Origin: Verrucomicrobiota bacterium
Lineage (GTDB): Bacteria; Verrucomicrobiota; Verrucomicrobiia; Methylacidiphilales; Verrucolacustridaceae
Reading direction: 5' to 3'
Assembly (NCBI GenBank): GCA_016876055.1
Contig: VHDM01000032.1
Span: forward strand, 1 to 13,769
DNA length: 13,769 bases
The notes below the pieces were generated by a model, which saw only the letters and a program-made list of their open reading frames with translations, did not search any database and was not told the origin of the DNA. Of the stretch, positions 1-7,207 are shown one piece after another (the first letter of the stretch is position 1; the number at the start of each line of letters is the position of its first letter). Position numbers and translations under genes: made by a program.

Positions 1-2108
1 AACCGAAACTTCCCCTCCACCCGCGCGATCGGCGCCGCACAAGGCTCCGGCACCTCCACTCGGCCTTTCCATAATTCCCGTAGTCTTCCGGCCACATGGC
101 GGATGGAAGCCGAGGCCTGCGCCTCGCTCGGTCCGGAAAAGGAAACCAGGATCGCCCGCTTGAAGGGCGGGTAGCCGTGAGCTCGGCGATATTCCAACTC
201 CTGCTCCCGGAACCCATCCACGTCATGGTGCCGGGCAAATTGGATTGCCGGGTGAAACGGGGTGTAAGTTTGCACGAACACCTCGCCGGGAATCTCCCCC
301 CGCCCCGCCCGACCCGCCACCTGCACTAAAAGTTGGAACACCCTCTCGGAAGCCCGGAAGTCCGGCAAATTCAGCGCCGAATCCACCCCCACCACCCCCA
401 CGCAGGTCACTTTGGGAAAATGCAGCCCTTTGGCGATCATCTGGGTCCCCAGCAGGATATCCGTTCGCCCCTCCCGGAACGCCGCCAACGCTTTCCCGTG
501 CGCCCCACGCGCTCTCATGCTGTCGGAGTCCATCCTCGTCCACCGCACCCCTGGTAAGGCCTCCACCACCGCCTCCTCCAGTCGTTCCGTCCCTGCTCCG
601 GTGAATTTCAACTGCGGCGACTGGCACTCCGCACAAACCCCGGGCGCGGGACGCTCCGCATCGCAAAAATGACATTTCATCCTCCCGGCGCTCCGGTGGT
701 AGGTCATCGGCACCGCACACCGCTCACACTCCTCCACCTTTCCGCAGTGCGGACACTGCACGCTCGGCGCATAGCCCCGCCGATTTAACAGCAACAGGCT
801 CTGTTCCCCCTTTTTCCTTCTCTCCTCCAAGGCCGCCCGCAGGGATGCGGAAAGCATCACCGGCCCGCCGGACTTTGGTTTCTCTTCTTTTCGAAGGTCC
901 AGGATGTGGACTTTGGGCAATTTCGCTCCGTCCACCCGCTTCCTCAGCCGCACCCGCAAATACCTCTCCCGATCGGCGTTGTAGGCGCTCTCCAGCGACG
1001 GCGTCGCACTCCCCAGCATCACCGAGGCCCCCTCCAGCTTTCCCCGCACCACCGCCAGATCCCTCGCATGATACCGCGGCGACTCCCCCTGCTTGTAACC
1101 CCCGTCATGCTCCTCATCGACCACGATCAATCCCAGATTCTCCAGCGGCGCAAACAGCGCCGACCTCGCTCCGATCACCACCCGGGCCCTCCCCTCCCGG
1201 ATCTCGTGCCACGACTCCCTCCGCTCCGCCGTCGTCTGGGCGCTGTGCAGCACGCACAGCCGGATCCTCTGGCCGGCCAGCCGGCCCCGGAACCGCGCCA
1301 CCGTCTGCGGGGTCAGGGAAATCTCCGGCACCAACACCACCGCCGTTTTTCCTTCCGCCAACACCGCTTCCAACGCCCGCAGGTAAATCTCCGTCTTCCC
1401 GCTCCCCGTCACCCCTTCCAACAGGATCGGCCGACCGCCGCCCTCCTTTTTTCTCTCCTCTTCCCAACTTTTCATCGCGGCGACCTGCTCTTCGCCCAGT
1501 TCCGGTTTCTTTCCGGCATCCGGCCACCCCGCTTCCGGTCCCTCCTCGGCCTTCACGAACCTTCGTTCCGACCTCTCCGCCAGTCCTCGATCCACCAGCG
1601 CCTTCCATGTGGCCGTTCCGATCCCGCTATCCCGCACGAGCGCCGTGAGCCAGCCTCCCCCGGTCTCCTTGAGATGACCCCAAGCCCTTTTCTGTGCCTT
1701 GGCTCCTTTGAGGACCTTCGTCGCCAAATCCTCCTGCCCAACCACCGGTCCGATCCACCAAGCCATCTTTCCGCCGCCCTCGTGGGACCGCACCGGCCCG
1801 GGGAGAATTGTTCTCAGCGCCGCCGCCAAATCACACGCATAGTAGTCCGCCATCCACCGCGCCAGCTGGCATAGACCGGTCGGGATGAGCGGCCGCTCCC
1901 CGGCCACTTCGGCCACGTCCCGCACCTTCTCAACCTCAGGCCGCCTCGGAAACTCTACCGCGTAGGCCAGAATCTCCCTTCGACCCCAAGGCACCCTTAG
2001 CCGTTGCCCTAGTCGGATGCGACCCTGCAGAGCGTCAGGAATCCGGTAGTCGAACAGCCGGTCCAACCCCAGTTCGGGAGCTACCCTCACAAATTCAGGA
2101 GATGCCAC
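1..2108 (-). CDS. priA: Primosomal protein N' (replication restart helicase PriA), 3' end cut by window edge
   Basis: PriA is a superfamily 2 DNA helicase that recognises stalled forks and reloads the replisome. About 702 codons are visible. The C-terminal few tens of residues lie beyond position 1 (E. coli PriA is about 732 aa). The chosen start is GTG at 2108 with a purine-rich AGAGG just upstream. It gives an N-terminal DNA-binding domain beginning VRVAPELGLDRLFDYRIP, as in the family. A second in-frame GTG lies six codons later. Visible landmarks are Walker A GVTGSGKT at residues 232-239, Walker B DEEH at 331-334, and the LLLLNRRGYAP segment just before the zinc domain. Eight zinc cysteines at 452, 455, 461, 464, 479, 482, 492 and 495 match the E. 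coli spacing exactly with an offset of 16. VAGRAGRG (motif VI) follows. No frameshift was seen in the parts translated by eye. The gene is divergent from the lytic transglycosylase. Confidence 0.96.
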   Translation of the reverse strand, partial: MASPEFVRVAPELGLDRLFDYRIPDALQGRIRLGQRLRVPWGRREILAYAVEFPRRPEVEKVRDVAEVAGERPLIPTGLCQLARWMADYYACDLAAALRTILPGPVRSHEGGGKMAWWIGPVVGQEDLATKVLKGAKAQKRAWGHLKETGGGWLTALVRDSGIGTATWKALVDRGLAERSERRFVKAEEGPEAGWPDAGKKPELGEEQVAAMKSWEEERKKEGGGRPILLEGVTGSGKTEIYLRALEAVLAEGKTAVVLVPEISLTPQTVARFRGRLAGQRIRLCVLHSAQTTAERRESWHEIREGRARVVIGARSALFAPLENLGLIVVDEEHDGGYKQGESPRYHARDLAVVRGKLEGASVMLGSATPSLESAYNADRERYLRVRLRKRVDGAKLPKVHILDLRKEEKPKSGGPVMLSASLRAALEERRKKGEQSLLLLNRRGYAPSVQCPHCGKVEECERCAVPMTYHRSAGRMKCHFCDAERPAPGVCAECQSPQLKFTGAGTERLEEAVVEALPGVRWTRMDSDSMRARGAHGKALAAFREGRTDILLGTQMIAKGLHFPKVTCVGVVGVDSALNLPDFRASERVFQLLVQVAGRAGRGEIPGEVFVQTYTPFHPAIQFARHHDVDGFREQELEYRRAHGYPPFKRAILVSFSGPSEAQASASIRHVAGRLRELWKGRVEVPEPCAAPIARVEGKFR

Positions 2109-2188
2109 CCTTTGCCTCTGCGCTCTTTTTGTCCTTCCGGCAAGTTTCCCCAGCTTCCCCGCCTCCGCCCCGTGCTTATTCTTTCTGA
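2109..2188. promoter_or_regulatory. Divergent priA / lytic transglycosylase intergenic region with candidate slt promoter
   Basis: These 80 bases separate two head-to-head genes and should contain both promoters. On the plus strand TATTCT at 2177-2182 is a reasonable -10 hexamer. It ends only six bases before the ATG at 2189, and no Shine-Dalgarno sequence lies between, so the transglycosylase mRNA could be leaderless. The -35 position (around 2155-2160, TTCCCC) is a poor match. On the minus strand AGAGG about six bases before the priA GTG is a plausible ribosome site, but I see no convincing priA promoter. Assignment is by eye. Confidence 0.35.
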
Positions 2189-2854
2189 ATGCTTCTGGCT
2201 CATCCCCGCATTCTGGCCGCCTTGGCCGTCATTCTGGCCCCGTTCGTGATCGTCGGACTTGCTTGGTTGGGAGAAATCCGCCGGGCCCAGGAAGTGGGGC
2301 CCCTCATTGCCGAGGCTGCCGCCAAGCACGGCCTTCCGCTTGCTTTGGTCAAAGCCGTGGTTTGGAGGGAAAGCGACTTTGAGGTCCGGGCCGTCGGCGG
2401 AGCCGGCGAGCGGGGGTTAATGCAGGTCACCACCGGTGCCGCCCAGGATTGGGCCCGGGTTCACCGAGTCCGCTCTTTCCGCGAGACCGACCTTTTGGAT
2501 CCCCGCACCAACCTCGAGGTCGGCACTTGGTACCTTGCCCGTGCCGTCCGCCGCTGGGCCGAGGAAGGCGCCGATCGCCCCGAGGTGTTCGGCTTGGCCG
2601 AATACAATGCCGGCATCACCCGCGCTCGCCGTTGGGCCTCCGATACCCCCGGCATGAAAGCGCACGAGTTCCTGGAGGCCGTCGACTTCCCCACCACCAA
2701 GGCTTATATCCGATCCATCCTCCGCCGGACCGAACTCTACGCCACCGGCCGCGATCCGGGCCCCGGTGAATGGGTCGGTCGCCGCCTTGCCCTTCAGAAA
2801 GAGAGGTGGATCCGGAAACAAAAAGAATCCCACGAACTCTTCAAACCCCTGTAG
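2189..2854 (+). CDS. Membrane-anchored lytic transglycosylase (SLT family 1)
   Basis: The 221-residue protein probably cleaves the MurNAc-GlcNAc bond of peptidoglycan, forming 1,6-anhydro products, during wall remodelling. Residues about 8-28 form one hydrophobic segment (ILAALAVILAPFVIVGLAWL), so the catalytic domain is likely tethered outside the inner membrane. The SLT signature is complete: catalytic Glu61 in WRESDFE, GLMQV at 76-80, the N108-x-x-x-G segment NLEVGTWYL, and AEYNAG at 137-142 (the A-x-YNAG motif). The protein is short, with no LysM or SPOR domain, resembling stand-alone MltE/Slt-type catalytic domains. Its start is the first ATG of the frame and sits six bases after a -10-like hexamer. 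It lies alone on the plus strand between priA and fmt, genes that are neighbours in many bacteria, and may interrupt that order. The family is secure; the physiological role is not known. Confidence 0.93.
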   Translation: MLLAHPRILAALAVILAPFVIVGLAWLGEIRRAQEVGPLIAEAAAKHGLPLALVKAVVWRESDFEVRAVGGAGERGLMQVTTGAAQDWARVHRVRSFRETDLLDPRTNLEVGTWYLARAVRRWAEEGADRPEVFGLAEYNAGITRARRWASDTPGMKAHEFLEAVDFPTTKAYIRSILRRTELYATGRDPGPGEWVGRRLALQKERWIRKQKESHELFKPL

Positions 2855-2875
2855 GGCCGCGCTCCGCCGCGGCCC
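2854..2875. terminator. GC-rich hairpin abutting the lytic transglycosylase stop codon
   Basis: GGGCCGCG (2854-2861) and CGCGGCCC (2868-2875) form a perfect 8-bp stem around the loop CTCCGC, starting on the last base of the TAG stop. No T-run follows, so it is not a canonical intrinsic terminator. It could act as a 3'-end stabilising hairpin or be one unit of an interspersed palindromic repeat. The structure is certain, the function is not. Confidence 0.4.
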
Positions 2876-3094
2876 ATCCCCTGCGGTCGTGGATATCCGC
2901 AATCGCCGGAGGCGGTCGCCAGGATGGGCGGGGGCATGTTTTAGGGGGCCAATCCTCAGCGCTCTCTGCACCTCTGCGGTCGGCCTGATTTTTACCGCCA
3001 AAACGCAGAGATCGCAGAGGTTTGCCTGGCACGCCTCTCGCGACGAGACACCCGCCACCCCCCCTTTCCTAAACGTAAACGACCATCGAACGGC
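2876..3094. other. Non-coding gap between lytic transglycosylase and fmt 3' ends
   Basis: These ~220 bases lie between two convergent genes. I find no credible coding frame, since the short open frames here are low-quality shadows. The gap holds the CTCTGC-type palindrome at 2964-3019 and a small hairpin, TCTCG-CGA-CGAGA, at 3036-3048. It looks like repeat-derived intergenic sequence and probably also contains the 3' ends of both transcripts. Confidence 0.6.
2964..3019. repeat. Imperfect palindromic intergenic element with CTCTGC/GCAGAG arms
   Basis: The left arm 2964-2978 contains CTCTGC and then CTCTGCG. The right arm 3004-3019 contains CGCAGAG and then GCAGAG, the inverse of the left arm with a one-base offset between the two blocks. 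The loop is about 25 bases and includes a run of Ts. Each arm is itself a near-direct repeat of CTCTGC. The design resembles short palindromic intergenic repeats found in many copies in some bacterial genomes. Only one copy is in this window, so copy number is unknown. Confidence 0.5.
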
Positions 3095-4036
3095 TTAAGC
3101 TAGTACGATTCCAGGTTGAACCCCCGCTCCCCTCGCGAACTCCGCCGCCGTCATTTTCTTCCTCCCCTCCAGTTGCACCTCCCGTAAGAGCACTCCCCCT
3201 TTTTTCGCCGCCACCAGGATGCCGTGGGAATTCACCTCCGCCACCTCTCCCGGCTTTCCCCTGGCTCGCCGCGATAGAATCACGGAGAAGATCTTCATCA
3301 TCTTCTGGTCCGCTCCGTCGGGGAGCCAGCTGTAAGCCCCCGGCCATGGCTGCATCGCCCGGATATGCGCTTCAACCTCTTCAGGATTCTTGTCCCAGAC
3401 GATTTTCCCGTCCTCTTTGCTCATCCGCGGAGCCAGGGAAGCCTCGGCCTGGGTTTGGCGCACGCGCTTCACCTTTCCCTTTTCCGCCCGATCCAAAAGG
3501 TAAGACAACAAGGGGGCCGCCTTCCCAGCCAACCGGTCATGAAGAATTCCGGTGGTTTCATGCGGACGGATTCGCGTCGCCACCTTGGCAAGAATGTCGC
3601 CGGCATCCAGGCCCTCATTCATCTGGATGATTGTCACCCCAGTCCGTTTTTGCCGATCCCGGATCGCCGCCGCGATCGGCGACGCCCCCCGGTACTTGGG
3701 CAACAACGAAGCGTGGACGTTCCAGCAGCCCCTTTCCGGCAACTCCAAGATCGGCTTCTTAAGAATCTGCCCGTAAGCCACCACCACCATCAAATCCGCT
3801 TTTTGGTACCGGATCTGGCTCAGCGAGCTGGCCGCATTGATGTCCTCAGGTTGGTACACCTGTAGATGATGCTTGAGGGCCACCTCCTTAATGGGCGAGG
3901 CCAGCGGCTTCTGGGAACGCCCGGCCGGGCGATCCGGCTGGGTGATCACGGAAAGGACAAAATGTTTGTCCGAAGCCACCAGTGCCTCCAAACAAGGCAC
4001 CCCGAACGCCCCGGTGCCGGCAAAAAGAACGCGCAC
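3095..4036 (-). CDS. fmt: Methionyl-tRNA formyltransferase
   Basis: Fmt transfers the formyl group of 10-formyl-tetrahydrofolate to methionyl-initiator tRNA in the cytoplasm. The 313-residue product has the family's normal length. The N-terminal Rossmann domain opens VLFAGTGAFGVPCLEAL. The formyl-transfer core carries NVHASLLPKYRGASPI with Asn106 and His108, and Asp144 in EGLDAGDIL, the catalytic N-H-D set of this superfamily. The C-terminal OB-like domain follows, including QPWPGAYSWL. The start is GTG at 4036, only four bases after the adk stop codon and with no strong Shine-Dalgarno, so translation is probably coupled to adk. It is the last gene of the ATPase-adk-fmt operon. The deformylase gene def, a common partner of fmt, is not in this window. 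Confidence 0.96.
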   Translation of the reverse strand: MRVLFAGTGAFGVPCLEALVASDKHFVLSVITQPDRPAGRSQKPLASPIKEVALKHHLQVYQPEDINAASSLSQIRYQKADLMVVVAYGQILKKPILELPERGCWNVHASLLPKYRGASPIAAAIRDRQKRTGVTIIQMNEGLDAGDILAKVATRIRPHETTGILHDRLAGKAAPLLSYLLDRAEKGKVKRVRQTQAEASLAPRMSKEDGKIVWDKNPEEVEAHIRAMQPWPGAYSWLPDGADQKMMKIFSVILSRRARGKPGEVAEVNSHGILVAAKKGGVLLREVQLEGRKKMTAAEFARGAGVQPGIVLA

Positions 4037-4040
4037 GCGC

Positions 4041-4664
4041 CTAGACGACGACTTCAGCCAGCTTGCGGTTTTTCCGCTCCGCCTTGGTCGCGTGCACCTG
4101 ACTGAGGATGTCGCGCGTCACCTCGTAAGGGAACTGTTCCGCATCGATCTCCTTCACCAGTTTGTCCCCGTAATAGTCCAACACCGGCTTGGTCTCCTTT
4201 TGGTAGGTCTCCAGCCGGTCGTGGATCACCTTGTCGCTCGCGTCATCCAGCCGGTTGTCCCGCAGAGCCCGCCGCTTCAGCCGCTCCTCGAGCTTCGCCC
4301 GGTCATGGCACACGAGATGAAAAAGCGCCTCCACCTTGATGTCCACCTTCAGCAATTTGGCTTGTTCCACATCGCGGGGAATCCCGTCCAACACCAGGTG
4401 GTCAATCTCCGGCTTGAACTTTCCCAGCGTCACCATGTTGGCCATGTGCTGGCGCCATAAATCCACCGTCACATCGTCTGGCACCAGTTGGCCCGCGCTG
4501 GAATACTTTAAAAAGGCCTGCCCCACCTTTGTCCGTAGATCCATCCCCCGGAACACGTCCCCACAGCTGAGATGACAGAAACCCGGGATCGTCCCAAGGA
4601 TTTTACCCTGCGTCCCCTTCCCCGACCCCGGGGCCCCGAAGAGAAGAATGGCGCGCCATTGCAT
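4041..4664 (-). CDS. adk: Adenylate kinase family protein, short-LID form
   Basis: This is a nucleoside monophosphate kinase, expected to interconvert AMP + ATP and 2 ADP in the cytoplasm. The 207-residue protein has the P-loop GAPGSGKGT at 10-18, LSCGDVFR at 33-39 in place of the usual STGD(M/L)LR, LDGIPRDVEQA at 92-102 in place of LDGFPRT.xQA, and arginine-rich LKRRALRDNRLDDASDKVIHDRL around 129-151. The last segment is a short LID joining directly to the RLETY helix, as in eukaryotic AK1. The ~30-residue zinc-type LID usual in bacterial Adk is absent. ATG at 4664 has AGGA six bases upstream. It lies nine bases after the ATPase stop and four bases before fmt. Because the core motifs deviate, it could be an Adk paralogue with shifted substrate preference rather than the main housekeeping enzyme. 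Confidence 0.87.
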   Translation of the reverse strand: MQWRAILLFGAPGSGKGTQGKILGTIPGFCHLSCGDVFRGMDLRTKVGQAFLKYSSAGQLVPDDVTVDLWRQHMANMVTLGKFKPEIDHLVLDGIPRDVEQAKLLKVDIKVEALFHLVCHDRAKLEERLKRRALRDNRLDDASDKVIHDRLETYQKETKPVLDYYGDKLVKEIDAEQFPYEVTRDILSQVHATKAERKNRKLAEVVV

Positions 4665-4673
4665 CGTATAGTC

Positions 4674-6962
4674 CTACACCTTCTCCCCGCTGGGGCGCAA
4701 CCCGGCAAATCTCCCCTTTCCGGCCAATAACCGCAGGCTGTTCAGCACCACGATCACCGTGCTCCCCTCATGCCCGGCCACTCCCACCGTCAGCGGAATC
4801 GCCGCCCCCATCGCCGCCGTCACCAACACCGCAATCGTTCCCAAAGAAATTACCAGATTCTGCAGAATGACTTGCCGCGTCCGTCGGCTCAACTCGTAGG
4901 CCCCGGCAAAACTCTCCAGCTGATCTCGCATCAGGATCACGTCCGCTTCCGCCAGCGCCGCCCCACTCCCCCGCGCCCCCATCGCCACCCCGATGTCGGC
5001 TGCCGCCAAGCTCGGCGCATCGTTCACCCCGTCACCCACCATCGCCACCTTTTCGCCCGCCTTCACCCAGTCGCGGATCGCCGCCACCTTGTCCGCCGGA
5101 TGCAACCCGCACCGGAAATCCCTTAGCCCCACCGTATCCGCCACCTGCCGCGCCGCCGCCTCCCGATCCCCCGTCAACATCGTCACCCGCAGCCCCTGGC
5201 CCTCCATCCATTTCAACAAGGGTCGGCCGCTTTTTCGGATCTCATCCTCCAAAAGAATCCGCCCTTTCACCTTCCCGGCTGCATAGAAAACCTCCGTTAC
5301 GCCCGGGGCCGGCGCCGCTTTCGCCTGGACCCACGCCGGCTCGCCCAGAAAGCTCCGTCGCCCCAACCTCCCTATCTCGCCTCCGGCCGCCCGCCCGCTT
5401 ACCCCTCCGCCCGTCGCCGAGGAAAAGTCCTCCGCCTCCCGCATCACCAACCCCCTCCGCTTGGTCTCCCGCACCACCGCCACCGACACCGGATGCAGGG
5501 ACTGCATCGCCAACCCCGCCGCCCCCTCCAGCAGTTCCGCCTCGGTGCATCCCGGCTCCGGTTCCACCGCCCGCACATGCATTTCTCCCGTTGTCAGGGT
5601 CCCCGTCTTGTCCAGCGCCACCCGCTTGACCGTCCCCAAACTTTCGATCGGACTCCCTCCCCGGAACAAGATTCCCCGCCGGGCCCCCGCCGCAATCCCC
5701 GCCAAAATCGCCGAGGGGATCGACAGCACCAACGCACACGGCGACGCCACCACCAACAGCGTCATCGTCTTGTAAAACGCCGCCGCCGCCCCGCTCTGGC
5801 TCCATCCCTCCAGTCCCCACCACACCAAAAACATCACCAGGCTCAGCGTTAAAATCCCCTGCGTATACCTGGTCCCAAATTTGTCCGTGAACCTTTGCGC
5901 CGGCGCCTTCTGCTCCTGCGCCTCCCGGATCAGCCGCAGAATCCCCTCGAGCGCGCTCTCCCGCGACCTCCGGACCACCTTCACATCCACCTTGCCCCAC
6001 AGATTCAGCGTTCCTGCCAGCACCATCGATCCCCCCTCCTTGTCCACCGGCGCCGCCTCGCCCGTCAGGCTCGACTCATCGGCGGCCGACTTGCCGTCCA
6101 CTACCTCCCCGTCCACCGGGAACAGGTCCCCCGGCCGAACCCGCACCATGACCCCCGGTTCCAACGCCTCAACGGATACCCTCTCCTCGGTTCCGTCTTT
6201 GTTCAGCCGAATCGCCTCCCGCGGCGCCGCCCGGAAAAGGCCCGCGAGTTCTCGCTCGGTCCGATACGCCGCCAACTCCTCCAGCGCCCCGCTGAGGGAA
6301 AACAGGAAAAGCAGCAGCGCCCCCTCGCCCCACGCCCCCAGCGCCGCCGCTCCCGCCGCCACCGCTAGCATCAAAAAATGGATGTCCAAAGCCCGTGACC
6401 TTAGCCGATGCCACACCTCCTCCGCCGTCTTCCAGCTTCCCGCCAGATACGAAAGCAGGAAAAACCCGATCTGGGGCCAACCCTCTGCAAAATATCCCGC
6501 CACCCCCGCCAACCCGCACCCGAGGGCCAAGCCCAGCGGCACTTTCCATTTTTTTCCTGCCCCCACCACGGAGGGCAACGTCCGCACCTCCAACTTCACC
6601 CCGTACAGAATCCGCCAGAGCCAGAACCGAGGAGCCGTCACACAACTCTCCCGCTCAAGGTAAATTGTTTCCCCTTCTCCCCGGATGTTCACTCCATGGC
6701 GCCACTCCCCCACCAGCAGCCGGCCGCACTGCTCGCAGCGGGGCGACGGAGGATTCCACCGGCAAACACTCCCCGCCGCCATGGACCGCACCGCTTCCGC
6801 CAGTTGCGCCGCCTCCTTTGGACCCGGCCCCGGCCCCGTGGTGGCGTAATCAATTCGCCCCTCATGAAAGCTGACCGATACCCCCCGCAGATCCTTCGCC
6901 TCCCCCAACTCGTGGGCGATGACATCCAGCCCGCAGTTCTGGGTCACCCTTTCGTGCACCAT
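4674..6962 (-). CDS. P1B-4-type heavy-metal-transporting P-type ATPase
   Basis: This 762-residue pump would couple ATP hydrolysis to export of a transition metal across the inner membrane. Landmarks in order: actuator SLTGE at 298-302, transmembrane SPC at 407-409, phosphorylated Asp451 in DKTGT, nucleotide-domain SLHP at 488-491, TGD at 597-599, GDGVNDAP at 643-650, and the last-helix signature HEGST at 731-735 followed by VIVVLNSLRLL. SPC plus HEGxT defines the P1B-4 subgroup (CoaT/CtpD-like; cobalt, iron or zinc), not the CPC copper or zinc groups. About eight hydrophobic helices are visible. Residues 1-65 resemble a degenerate HMA domain with one Cys (Cys10), followed by Cys67, Cys76 and Cys79. 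Start ATG 6962 is preceded by GGAAGGAG about ten bases upstream. It is first in an operon with adk and fmt. Substrate is inferred from motifs only. Confidence 0.94.
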   Translation of the reverse strand: MVHERVTQNCGLDVIAHELGEAKDLRGVSVSFHEGRIDYATTGPGPGPKEAAQLAEAVRSMAAGSVCRWNPPSPRCEQCGRLLVGEWRHGVNIRGEGETIYLERESCVTAPRFWLWRILYGVKLEVRTLPSVVGAGKKWKVPLGLALGCGLAGVAGYFAEGWPQIGFFLLSYLAGSWKTAEEVWHRLRSRALDIHFLMLAVAAGAAALGAWGEGALLLFLFSLSGALEELAAYRTERELAGLFRAAPREAIRLNKDGTEERVSVEALEPGVMVRVRPGDLFPVDGEVVDGKSAADESSLTGEAAPVDKEGGSMVLAGTLNLWGKVDVKVVRRSRESALEGILRLIREAQEQKAPAQRFTDKFGTRYTQGILTLSLVMFLVWWGLEGWSQSGAAAAFYKTMTLLVVASPCALVLSIPSAILAGIAAGARRGILFRGGSPIESLGTVKRVALDKTGTLTTGEMHVRAVEPEPGCTEAELLEGAAGLAMQSLHPVSVAVVRETKRRGLVMREAEDFSSATGGGVSGRAAGGEIGRLGRRSFLGEPAWVQAKAAPAPGVTEVFYAAGKVKGRILLEDEIRKSGRPLLKWMEGQGLRVTMLTGDREAAARQVADTVGLRDFRCGLHPADKVAAIRDWVKAGEKVAMVGDGVNDAPSLAAADIGVAMGARGSGAALAEADVILMRDQLESFAGAYELSRRTRQVILQNLVISLGTIAVLVTAAMGAAIPLTVGVAGHEGSTVIVVLNSLRLLAGKGRFAGLRPSGEKV

Positions 6963-7080
6963 GGGAGATTAACTCCTTCCCTTGCCCTAAGACCAACTTT
7001 CCCTCTGCCCTTGCCAAGTTTCCGACCCTCTTCTAATTCCAAATTGTGCGCCGTACTGCCTCGACCAAGCCAAAGCCGAC
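6861..7080. repeat. Diverged direct repeat, copy A (ATPase 5' end + control region + gcvP-like start)
   Basis: This segment aligns without gaps, at an offset of exactly 871 bases, to 7732-7951. By hand count about 138 of 220 positions match, and 65 of 90 in 6991-7080. The strongest block starts GACCAACTTT at 6991 and includes GCCCTTGCCAAG. It covers the first ~34 codons of the ATPase gene (read on the minus strand), its upstream region, and a frame resembling the start of gcvP. Copy A is the one still joined to the intact ATPase gene. Confidence 0.85.
6968..6996 (-). promoter_or_regulatory. Candidate promoter of the ATPase-adk-fmt operon
   Basis: On the minus strand TTGGTC (6996-6991) and GTTAAT (6973-6968) are separated by 17 bases. 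The -10-like box ends five bases before the ATG at 6962. Matches to consensus are only moderate (3 of 6 and 4 of 6). If used, transcription would begin at or next to the start codon. The GGAG overlapping this site at 6976-6973 can pair with CTCC at 6967-6964. The equivalent -10 in copy B is lost, which fits promoter use in copy A only. Confidence 0.3.
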
Positions 7081-7162
7081 CTCCTTTCCGCCGCCCCTCC
7101 ATCCGGCTTGGCCAGCGGCTCACCATCCGCCGAGCTACACGTCCCCGGCCGATTTGCCATGA
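7046..7162 (+). pseudogene. Remnant of the gcvP 5' end in repeat copy A (38 codons)
   Basis: A GTG at 7046 occupies exactly the place of the gcvP ATG at 7917 in the 871-base repeat. The frame then reads VRRTASTKPKPTSFPPP, against MPATAPAKPKRTSAGPQ in GcvP, sharing T-A-x-x-K-P-K-x-T-S in register. After about 13 codons the similarity fades, and the frame ends at TGA 7160-7162. A weak second stretch of likeness to gcvP may exist near 7161-7200 but needs a gap. I read it as a truncated leftover of a duplication. A functional short leader peptide cannot be excluded. TTGCCA at 7011-7016 and TCTAAT at 7032-7037 could still form a promoter here. Confidence 0.5.
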
Positions 7163-7207
7163 TTTTTCATCGCGCCAACCCCCTGGCGGCTCACCGGAAA
7201 CGCATGA

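Noticed and set aside
845..1874. Long plus-strand open frames of 267 and 322 codons across the left part of the window
   Set aside because: They are Pro/Arg/Ser-rich shadows of priA on the minus strand. The minus frame carries all PriA motifs in order, including the eight zinc cysteines.
5242..6663. Open frames of about 250-260 codons on both strands within the ATPase gene
   Set aside because: Low-complexity Gly-rich or Ser/Pro-rich shadows. The ATPase frame has complete P-type motifs.
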